Shown one piece after another: positions 22,725 through 30,248 of a stretch of DNA of 44,288 bases (positions are counted from its first letter, which is position 1; every line of letters starts with the position of its first letter). The stretch comes from Bryobacterales bacterium (lineage in GTDB: Bacteria; Acidobacteriota; Terriglobia; Bryobacterales; Bryobacteraceae). The notes below the pieces were generated by a model, which was not told the origin of the DNA, searched no databases, and saw nothing but the letters and a program-made list of their open reading frames with translations. Both the position numbers and the translations under genes were made by a program. The stretch spans positions 1 through 44,288 of the forward strand of contig PLFE01000190.1 in assembly GCA_003136675.1 (NCBI GenBank), read 5' to 3'.

Positions 22725-24323
22725 CTATTGATTCCCAGCCCCACCATATTGGAAAAGCTCAAAGATCGGGCGGCCGTTTTCGTCCGGGAACGTTTGAATC
22801 AGCCGCTTGCTAAGGCCGTGCGATGCGGCGATCGCGTCCAGATGTTCGTCCACTCCCGGGAACATTTCCCGCTCTTTCACGTGCCCCAGAAAAACAATGC
22901 CGCTCCGGCCCATCTTGCTTAGCGCTTGCTCGGGATGATTCTCTTCCACAGTGATCGAATCGAGCGGCACCGTCGCGCGTTCGAGGACGCGCAAGGGCTC
23001 AATGGTGTCCCAATCGATTCCGTCGACCTCGCCGTAGTGATTCTGCATGAGCGCGGAGGACAGGGGATAAATCGCATTGGTCCACACCGCGGTTGGGCCG
23101 TTGCGCACGAACTGCGCCAGATACTGGTTGGTCGCCAGCACGTTCCCGGCGGCAAAGAATCCCACAACCAGCCCCAGCGCTGGAATGGCGACTTTCGCCG
23201 GAGGCCGCCTGGACGCTTCAGAGAAAGCCAGCGCCAGGAACATCAGCGGCATCGGCCACAAGAGGATGACGTGATGAACGGACGCGCCCGCGCCTTTAGT
23301 CAGCAACATCAGCCCCCACCCGGTAACTGAGAACACCAGGGCAAACAGCATCGGCCGCCATGCGCGTGTCTTCCACGCAAAGGGAGCCAGCAGCAGGCCG
23401 AGCCCGTACGCCCACAGCATCGCGTTCTTCTGACTAACGCCGGTAGAATCTCGAAGCGAGAGAGAGGCGGCTTCGAGCGCAGTCCGAGGCGCGCGCGGTG
23501 GCTGGACCCAGTCATCGAAGACGATGTAGCCAAACAGCGCGTGGGAATTGACGGTCCGCTTGGCGACTTCTATCTTATCGTCGATCCCTTCGGTGGAAAA
23601 GGTTGCGTTTTCACCCAGGGTGGAGTTCGGTTTATGAAGGTTGTAGAGAATGAACGGTGCTGCGCCAACCGAGAAGGCTGCTATCGCGATTGAGGCGTTG
23701 GCTAAAGAAAACCTCCGCCAGATTTCGTTCGGATAGAGCCCAGCGCCGGCAACTGCCAGCCCGGCCGCGACCCAGAAGAAAAGAGCCTTGTCCCAAAGCG
23801 CAAGGCCGGCAAGGAAGAAACTGAGCGCAAGCAGCTTGGGGCTGCCGGTCTCGTGGTATTCGATCGCCAGGAGAATGGCCGCGAGAGCCAGCAGATGCTG
23901 CAGCACTACCGGCCCCCAGTCGAACACGCTGGTGAGGAGATACATCGAGTCGGTTGCCAGCAGGACCGTCGCAACGATCGCTGCGCGCTCCCCGCCCGCG
24001 CGTCGCATGATTTTCCAGAAGAGCACAATCGAGGCGGCGCCCGCTAAGAGCGCTGGTACGCGCAGGGAATACACCGACGGGTGCCAGACTTTAAAGATCG
24101 GCCAGAAAATCCATGTCTTCAGCGTGCCCAAGTAGCTGTTGACCATCATTGGAATCAGCCGGTAGCCGATTTTGTAGGAATAGAAGGTGAGGCCCCGCTG
24201 GAAAATCGGCTGTGCAAACAGAACTTCGTCATGTTGGAATCCGGCGTAAGGGATCAGGAGAAATCCGATGAGTATGAAGTAGAGGCAGCAGAACGCTGGA
24301 ATAAATATCGCTCGAGATTTCAT
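22725..24323 (-). CDS. GT39/ArnT-like membrane glycosyltransferase
   Basis: About 532 residues from ATG 24323; a TTG at 24335 is in frame but less likely. A multi-pass membrane protein of the GT-C fold: TM1 followed by GFQHDEVLFAQPIF, where the Asp-Glu pair in the first external loop is the usual catalytic/metal site of PMT and ArnT-like enzymes. About ten further hydrophobic segments follow, then a soluble C-terminal tail (LERATVPLDSITVEENHPE...). Such enzymes move a sugar from a polyprenyl-phosphate donor to a protein or lipid outside the membrane. It begins 21 bp after the arsC stop on the same strand, so it may be read through from the arsenic operon. Confidence 0.82.
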   Translation of the reverse strand: MKSRAIFIPAFCCLYFILIGFLLIPYAGFQHDEVLFAQPIFQRGLTFYSYKIGYRLIPMMVNSYLGTLKTWIFWPIFKVWHPSVYSLRVPALLAGAASIVLFWKIMRRAGGERAAIVATVLLATDSMYLLTSVFDWGPVVLQHLLALAAILLAIEYHETGSPKLLALSFFLAGLALWDKALFFWVAAGLAVAGAGLYPNEIWRRFSLANASIAIAAFSVGAAPFILYNLHKPNSTLGENATFSTEGIDDKIEVAKRTVNSHALFGYIVFDDWVQPPRAPRTALEAASLSLRDSTGVSQKNAMLWAYGLGLLLAPFAWKTRAWRPMLFALVFSVTGWGLMLLTKGAGASVHHVILLWPMPLMFLALAFSEASRRPPAKVAIPALGLVVGFFAAGNVLATNQYLAQFVRNGPTAVWTNAIYPLSSALMQNHYGEVDGIDWDTIEPLRVLERATVPLDSITVEENHPEQALSKMGRSGIVFLGHVKEREMFPGVDEHLDAIAASHGLSKRLIQTFPDENGRPIFELFQYGGAGNQ

Positions 24324-24344
24324 ACGTCGGCGCAAGCTTCCAGT

Positions 24345-24767
24345 CTATGCGTCAAGCGCCGACGAGAATTCCTGGATGCGGTCGCGGATGTCGTCGCGGA
24401 TCTTTCGAAAGGCCGCCCTCCGTTCTTCCTCCGACCCTTCTACCCCCGCCGGATCCTCGAAAGGCCAATGCAGCCGGACTGTCTTGCCGGGGAACACGGG
24501 ACACGCGGCGTTCGCCTTGTCGCAAACCGTGATCACATAGTTGAATTCGCGGCCGGTGAACTCATCGACGGATTTGGAACGGTGGCCCGAGATATCGATC
24601 CCAATCTCGCGCATCACAGCGATGGCTTCCGGCCGCACAAGACTGGGCCTGGTGCCCGCGGAAGCCACTTCACAGCGCTCCCCAACGGCGTGGCGCATCA
24701 GTCCCTCGGCCATCTGCGACCGGGCGGAGTTACCGGTACAGAGAATGAGAATGCCGGGCTTTGTCAT
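24345..24767 (-). CDS. arsC: Arsenate reductase, thioredoxin-coupled (LMW-phosphatase type)
   Basis: 140 residues from ATG 24767; the frame is open further upstream but the family starts here. The phosphatase loop C10-TGNSA-R16 and the redox pair C82 and C89 (VCDKANAACP) are at exactly the positions known from the pI258-type arsenate reductase, and the general acid is D105 in FEDPAG. It reduces arsenate to arsenite, with the C10-C82-C89 relay finally reduced by thioredoxin. The start overlaps the aquaporin stop by 4 bp (ATGA), which implies translational coupling. A trxA gene lies elsewhere in the window at 37178. Confidence 0.95.
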   Translation of the reverse strand: MTKPGILILCTGNSARSQMAEGLMRHAVGERCEVASAGTRPSLVRPEAIAVMREIGIDISGHRSKSVDEFTGREFNYVITVCDKANAACPVFPGKTVRLHWPFEDPAGVEGSEEERRAAFRKIRDDIRDRIQEFSSALDA

Positions 24768-25456
24768 TTGGCCGGGTTTCCTTTCAGAAGCCATGCGAAC
24801 AGACCCGTGGCGGCGGCGCCTCCCGCCAACTGAGCGACGATGAACCCAGGCACATCCACGGGCCGGATGCCGGAAAACGTATCCGTCATCGAGCGGGCCA
24901 GCGTGACGGCCGGGTTGGCGAACGATGTGGATGCGGTGAACCAATAAGCGGCGGTGATGTAAGCGCCCACCGCGAAGGGGACGGCCGTCGGGCGCGCGCG
25001 ATGACATCCCCAGATCACGGCAAGCAACCCGAAGGTGGCAACGAACTCACTGAAGATTTGGGACCAGCCGGACCGGATGTGGCGCGAGGCCGCGTAGAGC
25101 GGCGCCTGGAACATCACGTGCGCGATCGCCACTCCGGATACAGCTCCGGCGCACTGGGCCATGACATAGGCTGGAACGGCGCTCCACTGGATGCCATTCT
25201 GCAAAGCATCGGCCAACGTGACCACGGGGTTGAAGTGCGCTCCGGAGACATGCTGGAAGGTGAGGATGAGCGCGACCAGCATGGCGCCCGTCGCCAGTGT
25301 ATTGGCCAGTAAGGCGATGGCGACATTGCCGCCCGCGAGGCGCTCGCCCATGATTCCCGAGCCTACGACGGTGGCAAGCAGCAGCGCTGTGCCCAGCGCC
25401 TCGGCAACCAGGCGGCGCGCCAGATTCCGGCGATCAGGCACAGCAGGTTGGTCCAC
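24764..25456 (-). CDS. aqpS: Aquaglyceroporin-family arsenite channel
   Basis: 230 residues from GTG 25456. It is a MIP-family channel with six TM segments and two half-helix loops: HFNPVVT at about 75-81 (NPV in place of NPA) and FANPAVTLARS at about 179-189 with the selectivity-filter Arg at 188. In arsenic operons without an ArsB or Acr3 pump, such channels release arsenite down its gradient after arsenate reduction; this is known for AqpS of Sinorhizobium. The symbol is given by analogy of context. It overlaps arsM by 23 bp and arsC by 4 bp. Confidence 0.85.
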   Translation of the reverse strand: MDQPAVPDRRNLARRLVAEALGTALLLATVVGSGIMGERLAGGNVAIALLANTLATGAMLVALILTFQHVSGAHFNPVVTLADALQNGIQWSAVPAYVMAQCAGAVSGVAIAHVMFQAPLYAASRHIRSGWSQIFSEFVATFGLLAVIWGCHRARPTAVPFAVGAYITAAYWFTASTSFANPAVTLARSMTDTFSGIRPVDVPGFIVAQLAGGAAATGLFAWLLKGNPAK

Positions 25457-26291
25457 AGCAGGATTTGGCCGCGGCCGGCTTCACCGCGCGCACAAAGGCG
25501 GCCATGAATTTGCCATCCACTTCCGGCGCGATCTTATCCACATCCAGACCCTGGCCCGAAAGAAACTCGCGCGCGTCCTCCACGCGATAGATACGGGTTG
25601 GCTCGATTTCGATATCCTCGAAGCCAACGGCGCGGAGCTTCTGGCGGAACTCGGTTTCGTCGAGCGCGCCCGCGATGCAGCCTACCCACAGGAGCACGCT
25701 TTGGCGAATCTGTGGCGGCATCTCTCCCCTGGTGACGACATCCGAGACTGCGAAACGTCCGCCCGGTTTCAGAACGCGGAAAGCTTCGCTGAGCACGCGA
25801 TCCTTATTGGCGGAAAGGTTGATCACGCAGTTCGAAATGATGACGTCGACGGATTGATCCGGAAGTGGGATATTTTCGATTTCGCCTTTCAGGAACGCGA
25901 CATTCTGAATGCCGGATTTGCGTTTGTTGTCTTCCGCGACTGTCAGCATCTGGTCCGTCATATCGAGGCCGTAAGCCATTCCCGTTGGCCCCACACGACG
26001 GGCGGAGAGGAGGACGTCGATGCCGCCGCCCGATCCCAAATCGAGCACCGTTTCTCCGGGATTGAGTTTAGCGAGGGCCGTCGGATTGCCGCAGCCCAGG
26101 GACGCCTGCACGGCGGCGTCGGGCAGCACGGAGGTCTGATCCGCGCCGTACAGATTGCTGGTGATGGGGTCAATCGAGCCGAGTGCCGACGGGGCCGACC
26201 CGCAACAGGCGTTGCCCACTCCGCTCGAGACGCGCAAGGCCGCTTCCCCGTATTTTTCTCTTACGACTTCGGTAATATTTTCGGTGCTCAT
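25434..26291 (-). CDS. arsM: Arsenite S-adenosylmethionine methyltransferase
   Basis: 285 residues. The SAM site is [20 protein letters not shown] (83-102). Three conserved arsenite-binding Cys are visible: C67 in LGCGNP, C155 in SNCVINL and C205 in VGCIAGAL; an N-terminal CC pair (29-30) is also present. The C-terminus is Cys-rich ([10 protein letters not shown]), as in several bacterial ArsM. It methylates trivalent arsenic to less polar or volatile species. GGAG lies 7 bp before the ATG. It follows arsR by 22 bp. Confidence 0.95.
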   Translation of the reverse strand: MSTENITEVVREKYGEAALRVSSGVGNACCGSAPSALGSIDPITSNLYGADQTSVLPDAAVQASLGCGNPTALAKLNPGETVLDLGSGGGIDVLLSARRVGPTGMAYGLDMTDQMLTVAEDNKRKSGIQNVAFLKGEIENIPLPDQSVDVIISNCVINLSANKDRVLSEAFRVLKPGGRFAVSDVVTRGEMPPQIRQSVLLWVGCIAGALDETEFRQKLRAVGFEDIEIEPTRIYRVEDAREFLSGQGLDVDKIAPEVDGKFMAAFVRAVKPAAAKSCCGPTCCA

Positions 26292-26313
26292 GATGACTCC
26301 TTTTTTTCAAACC

Positions 26314-26661
26314 TTATTTGCAAACCTGCATCACGCTGGAACGTTTGATCGCTTTGTTGCGCGTGCAGCACTCGGCGTAGAGGAAGTTCAATAGTTCTTG
26401 CAGGGCTTCGGTATTCGCCGTGTAACGAAGGAAGGTTCCTTCTCTCGCCACCTGCACCAGCTGTTCATTCTTCAGCTTGTCGAGATGATGCGAGAGATTC
26501 GAGCTGGAGATGCCTAACTCGGCCTGGATCTCGCCCGCGACCATTCCATCCGGGTGCGCTGAAAGAAGCAGTTGAACAATGCGCAGGCGGGAATCGGTTC
26601 CCATGGCCGCGAACATATCGGCGTAGCGGGTGATCTGTTCACTGGAAGCCTGGTCAGTCAT
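26314..26661 (-). CDS. arsR: ArsR-family arsenic-responsive repressor
   Basis: 115 residues from ATG 26661, chosen because GAAGGA lies 8 bp upstream; an in-frame upstream start at 26691 lies inside the operator. A winged helix-turn-helix is formed at about 41-64 (VAGEIQAELGISSSNLSHHL). There is no ELCVCDL-type metal site in the recognition helix; instead, C98-C99 near the C-terminus with C114 resemble the C-terminal arsenite site described for the Acidithiobacillus ferrooxidans ArsR. It should repress its own operon and release DNA on binding As(III). Confidence 0.92.
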   Translation of the reverse strand: MTDQASSEQITRYADMFAAMGTDSRLRIVQLLLSAHPDGMVAGEIQAELGISSSNLSHHLDKLKNEQLVQVAREGTFLRYTANTEALQELLNFLYAECCTRNKAIKRSSVMQVCK

Positions 26662-26671
26662 TCGCGAATCC

Positions 26672-26695
26672 TTCAATACTTCAAATAACATTGAA
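26672..26695 (-). promoter_or_regulatory. Predicted ArsR operator
   Basis: A TTCAA-N6-TTGAA inverted repeat (26680-26695), nested in a wider TTCAAT-N12-ATTGAA inverted repeat (26672-26695). It covers the -10 position of the arsR promoter and lies 11 bp before the arsR start, which fits autorepression. Confidence 0.65.
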
Positions 26696-26711
26696 ATAGG
26701 GAGGATGTCAA
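26683..26711 (-). promoter_or_regulatory. arsR operon promoter
   Basis: A perfect TTGACA -35 (26711-26706 read leftward), a 17-bp spacer and a poor TTATTT -10 (26688-26683). The -35 lies just beyond the phosphoesterase stop, so the operon has its own promoter. A strong -35 with a weak -10 covered by the operator is a typical repressor-controlled arrangement. Confidence 0.6.
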
Positions 26712-26716
26712 GAATT

Positions 26717-27409
26717 TTATGCGGGCATGTGGAAGGTGGCGCTCTCCAGAATCTTCGCGAGCCAGTCCGCGAAGGGCATTTTGCGGTCGCGAATGGCTTG
26801 TATCTCTTTGTTCACGTCGTACTCCACGCGCCGGATCTCCGGCTGTACGCCATCCAGCAGCAGGTACGCGGCGCGGGGGTCGCCATCGAAGGAGAGGCTT
26901 ACGCTGCCGGTGTTGACAACCGTCATCCGCGCGACCGCGCGAATGAAGGGGCGATGGATGTGCGCGTAGACGGCGACCGGCTTGCCCAGAGGTTGGTATA
27001 CCTTCTCCAATTCGGTGTCGCTTGCCTCGAAGGCCGGCGAGCGCCAACAGGTTTCCGGACTGGCATGGATCAGGGCCAATGCATCATGAGTCTGAATCAT
27101 GGGCGGACCGCCGAGCCAGGCGAGCCGCGTTTCTCCCAACGTTTCTCGCGTCGCCGCGGCGATTTGCTCGACGGCGGCGAGAGGCGTTATCAGCGCAGCG
27201 GGGTTGAAGAGCATTTCATCCACATTGCCCAGCACGCCGGGCCATCCATGATCGCGAATCTGATCCACAATCTCCGCGGGACCGGGGCCTCCGTCCGCCA
27301 GGTCGCCGCCGTGCGGAATCAGGTCCGGAGCCATACGCCGCAGGTCCGCCAGTACGGCCTGAAATGCGGTTCGGTTTCCGTGAATGTCGGATACCACTGC
27401 AATGCGCAT
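26717..27409 (-). CDS. Calcineurin-like metallophosphoesterase (YfcE/MJ0936 type)
   Basis: 230 residues from ATG 27409. The dimetal motifs are in order: DIHGN (8-12), GDLADGGPGP (35-44), GNVDE and, near the C-terminus, HIHRP. The family includes small cytosolic phosphodiesterases and phosphatases; the GNVDE form and HxH end fit the YfcE/MJ0936 group, but the substrate is open. It lies upstream of arsR on the same strand and 14 bp from the start of the divergent membrane gene. Confidence 0.88.
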   Translation of the reverse strand: MRIAVVSDIHGNRTAFQAVLADLRRMAPDLIPHGGDLADGGPGPAEIVDQIRDHGWPGVLGNVDEMLFNPAALITPLAAVEQIAAATRETLGETRLAWLGGPPMIQTHDALALIHASPETCWRSPAFEASDTELEKVYQPLGKPVAVYAHIHRPFIRAVARMTVVNTGSVSLSFDGDPRAAYLLLDGVQPEIRRVEYDVNKEIQAIRDRKMPFADWLAKILESATFHMPA

Positions 27410-27423
27410 GACGCTACCATCAA

Positions 27424-28590
27424 ATGTACATGGCATCTCTGACGCAAACGCCGATTCATGCCCCGAGCAATGCCCCGCGCCATGCGCCCTGGTATGTATG
27501 GTGCGCGGTGCTCGCCGTAACGTCCGCGCTCATCGGGGGACATTGGGATGTCTCCTGGCATACATCCATTGGCCGCGATACCTTCTGGACGCCGGCGCAC
27601 ATGGCCATCTACCTTTGCGGAGTTCTGGCCGCGTTGTCCTGCGCCTACCTGATTTTTCATATGACGTTCTTCGGGCGGCCGGACGACCCCGGCGTAACCA
27701 TCGCGGGGTTCCGCGGCCCACTGGGCGCATTTATCGCCGCGTGGGGAGGCATCGCCATGCTGACTTCCGCGCCTTTCGATAACTGGTGGCACGATGCCTA
27801 TGGACTGGACGTGAAGATTGTCAGTCCGCCGCACGTGGTTCTGCTGGCGGGCGTTTTCGCCGTAGCCATGGGCGGCCTGATTCTGACTCTGGGTTACATG
27901 AACCGGGCGGAAGGGGCGCAGCGACGTCAACTGGAATGGATGTTTCTCTATGTGGGTGGTCTGCTGATCGTCCTGTTGCAATTCGTCAGCATGGAGTATC
28001 TGAATCGCATTCTGTTGCACACCTCGCTGCCTTACCGGATCATGGCGGCGCTGATCCCCTTTGTGCTGGCCGGAGTGTGGCGCGCGTCACGCTACCCGTT
28101 CTCGTGCACGGTGATTACTTCCATTTACTCGCTGTTGATCATTGGATTGATTCTGATCCTTCCGCTGTTTCCGGCGCAGCCGAAACTCGGCCCCGTCTAT
28201 CATGCGGTGACGCAGTTTATTCCGCCGCAATTCCCGATTCTTCTGATTGTGCCCGCGTTCCTGCTGGATCTGCTCTGGCAGCGCACGCGGCGGATGAACC
28301 GCTGGCTGCTCTCCGCCATCAGCGCGATTCTCTTTGTTGGTGTTTTGCTGGCCGTGGAATGGCCCTTTGCGACGTTTCTGATGACGCCCGCCGCGCGAAA
28401 CGCGTTCTTCGGCGCAGGTTACATGGGTTACTTTGCGCATCCCAATTCCTATACGGCCCGTTCGGTGTTCTATCCGCTGGATTCGGGACTGGCGTTTTGG
28501 TGTAACATCGCGTGGGCCATTTGCTTCGCGGCCATTAGCACGCGAGTGGGCATTGCCTGGGGCGAATGGATGAAAAGGGTTCGCCGGTAG
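27424..28590 (+). CDS. Multi-pass membrane protein with His/Asp clusters, unknown function
   Basis: 388 residues with about nine to ten hydrophobic segments and no recognised named family. Polar residues that look like ligands cluster at the start: H40-W-D-V-S-W-H46 in GGHWDVSWHTSIG, H59 in WTPAHM, then D119 and H123 in FDNWWHDAYG and H137 in SPPHV. Later come H260 and H339 in FAHPNSY. Such dense His/Asp/Trp clusters at TM ends suggest a metal or heme site; this is inference. The stop is followed one base later by the start of the next gene, so the two are very likely co-translated and work together. Confidence 0.75.
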   Translation: MYMASLTQTPIHAPSNAPRHAPWYVWCAVLAVTSALIGGHWDVSWHTSIGRDTFWTPAHMAIYLCGVLAALSCAYLIFHMTFFGRPDDPGVTIAGFRGPLGAFIAAWGGIAMLTSAPFDNWWHDAYGLDVKIVSPPHVVLLAGVFAVAMGGLILTLGYMNRAEGAQRRQLEWMFLYVGGLLIVLLQFVSMEYLNRILLHTSLPYRIMAALIPFVLAGVWRASRYPFSCTVITSIYSLLIIGLILILPLFPAQPKLGPVYHAVTQFIPPQFPILLIVPAFLLDLLWQRTRRMNRWLLSAISAILFVGVLLAVEWPFATFLMTPAARNAFFGAGYMGYFAHPNSYTARSVFYPLDSGLAFWCNIAWAICFAAISTRVGIAWGEWMKRVRR

Positions 28591-28591
28591 A

Positions 28592-30007
28592 ATGCGATTT
28601 CTTCTGGTTCTGTTTCTTCTGGCCGGCGGGGCTTCGGCTCACATCGGGAGTCCGGACGTTTTTATGGAAGGACCTGCCGGCCCTTACTCGTTATTCGTCA
28701 CGGTGCAGCCGCCTTCGGTGATTCCGGGAATTGCCCAGATACAAGTGCGGGTAAGCGCGCCGGGAGTGAGTCAAGTGGCCGCAACGCCTTTGGCGATGAC
28801 CGGCCCCGCGTCTCGACTTGCGCCCATCGCGGATCAGTTGGTTCCATCGAAAGACGATCCGCAGACGTTCAACGGCGCGGTCTGGTTGATGCAAACCGGG
28901 TCGTGGCAGGTGCGTATCCAGGCGCAAGGCACGCAAGGCGTCGGGACGATTTCCGTTCCCATACCGGCGCTCGCGCGGAGATCGCTCGCCATGCCGGAGG
29001 CGCTGGGCGCGCTGTTGCTCGGATTGACCGCGCTCCTGGTGTTCGGCCTGGTGGCGATCACGGGCGCGGCGGTGAGGGAAGCGCAACTCGAGCCGGGGGT
29101 GGCTCCCGACAAGGGACATCGCTGGCGCGGGCGATTGGTGATGGCTGGCGTGCTTTTGCTCGTGCTTGGCATGGTGTGGTTTGGAAACTCATGGTGGAAT
29201 TCCGAAGCGCAGGACTATTCCGAGCGCATTTACAAACCGCTGCAGATCACCCCGTCACTTACCGGCGCAAAGTTGACTCTTCACATTACCGACCCGGGCT
29301 GGCTGCCCTGGCGCAAGATCGACGATTTTATCCCCGATCATGGCCATCTGATGCATCTCTATCTCATTCGCGAACCGCAGATGGACCGTATCTTTCATCT
29401 GCATCCCGAGATGACTGGTCCTGGCGTGTTCGCGCTGGACCTTCCTGTGATGGATGCCGGGAAATACGGGCTTTATGCGGACGTAGTTCACGCGGACGGA
29501 TTCCCTGAAACACTGACGGCGACGCTTACGATTCCTGAGGTGAAAGGCCGCGCGTTGGAAGGTGATGATGCGATGGCGACCGCGGCGCCAGTTCAAGAGA
29601 CAGGCACAACTACCAGGGAGTTCACGCTGCCGGACGGATACCGGATGCGATTTATGCCAGCCGGGCCGCTGGTTGCCAAACGCGCGCAGCTATTCCGGTT
29701 TGAACTGCTCGACCCGCAGGGCAACGCTCCACGCGACATGCGTCTTTATATGGGAATGACGGGGCATGCCGCCTTCGTGAAGACCGATGGGAGCGTGTTT
29801 GCCCACATCCATCCCAATGGATCGGTTTCCATGGCGGCGGTTATGATGACCGGGTCACCTCATGACATGCCCGGAATGGAAGCCGGCCTGCCGGACACGG
29901 TGCAGTTTCCGTATGGTTTCCCCAGCGCGGGGCATTACCGGATATTCGTTCAGATGAAGCACGGAGACACGATCGAGACAGGGGTCTTCGATGCTTTTGT
30001 CGGATAG
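28592..30007 (+). CDS. Exported two-TM protein with mature N-terminal His and duplicated HxHP domains
   Basis: 471 residues. Signal peptide 1-16 (cleavage after ASA) leaves His17 as predicted first residue. An extracytoplasmic beta domain of the YtkA/FixH-like type follows (to about 125), then TM helices at about 134-158 and 182-198 with a basic cytoplasmic loop. The external C-terminal part has two related modules: one with H250, H252, H255 and FHLHPE (H269, H271), one with MGMTGHAAFV (H392) and FAHIHPNG (H405, H407). Further Met and His residues follow (SPHDMPGME). The second module resembles a domain often found near copper-handling genes, from memory. Copper or another soft-metal role is inferred, not shown. 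Confidence 0.75.
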   Translation: MRFLLVLFLLAGGASAHIGSPDVFMEGPAGPYSLFVTVQPPSVIPGIAQIQVRVSAPGVSQVAATPLAMTGPASRLAPIADQLVPSKDDPQTFNGAVWLMQTGSWQVRIQAQGTQGVGTISVPIPALARRSLAMPEALGALLLGLTALLVFGLVAITGAAVREAQLEPGVAPDKGHRWRGRLVMAGVLLLVLGMVWFGNSWWNSEAQDYSERIYKPLQITPSLTGAKLTLHITDPGWLPWRKIDDFIPDHGHLMHLYLIREPQMDRIFHLHPEMTGPGVFALDLPVMDAGKYGLYADVVHADGFPETLTATLTIPEVKGRALEGDDAMATAAPVQETGTTTREFTLPDGYRMRFMPAGPLVAKRAQLFRFELLDPQGNAPRDMRLYMGMTGHAAFVKTDGSVFAHIHPNGSVSMAAVMMTGSPHDMPGMEAGLPDTVQFPYGFPSAGHYRIFVQMKHGDTIETGVFDAFVG

Positions 30008-30051
30008 GCTACGGCCGTTAGCCTCTGTATGTACAGAAGAAGGGATCGCGC

Positions 30052-30096
30052 AATGTCAGCGCCAATGTTGACATTATGGCTTATCCCTGATATCGT
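30052..30096 (+). promoter_or_regulatory. Promoter with operator-like inverted repeat for the XRE gene
   Basis: -35 TTGACA (30068-30073), 17-bp spacer and -10 TATCGT (30091-30096). The -35 is overlapped by a perfect inverted repeat AATGTCA-N10-TGACATT (30052-30075), a fitting autoregulatory site for the XRE protein. The expected leader to ATG 30249 is about 145 nt; in 30103-30248 I see no supported gene. Confidence 0.6.
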
Positions 30097-30248
30097 GGAG
30101 ATCGTGTAATTCCGTGGGCGGATCACGGCGTGGAATTCTTCATCCATCCCTCGATGCGGGCATGACCGACAGTCGGGTTTCCGGAATTTTTCCGGCAGGA
30201 TCGAGAAGGTTTGGCGAGGGGCGTAATTCAGGTGGTCAGGTCGGAATC

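Noticed and set aside
24345-25007. A longer ArsC with an 80-residue N-terminal extension
   Set aside because: The extension is an Arg/His-rich alternate-frame reading of the aquaporin gene; ArsC begins at ATG 24767 with its C10 loop correctly placed.
30103-30248. A toxin gene in front of the XRE regulator
   Set aside because: Readings such as GDRVIPWADHGVEFFIHPSMR are short, stop early and match no toxin family known to me.
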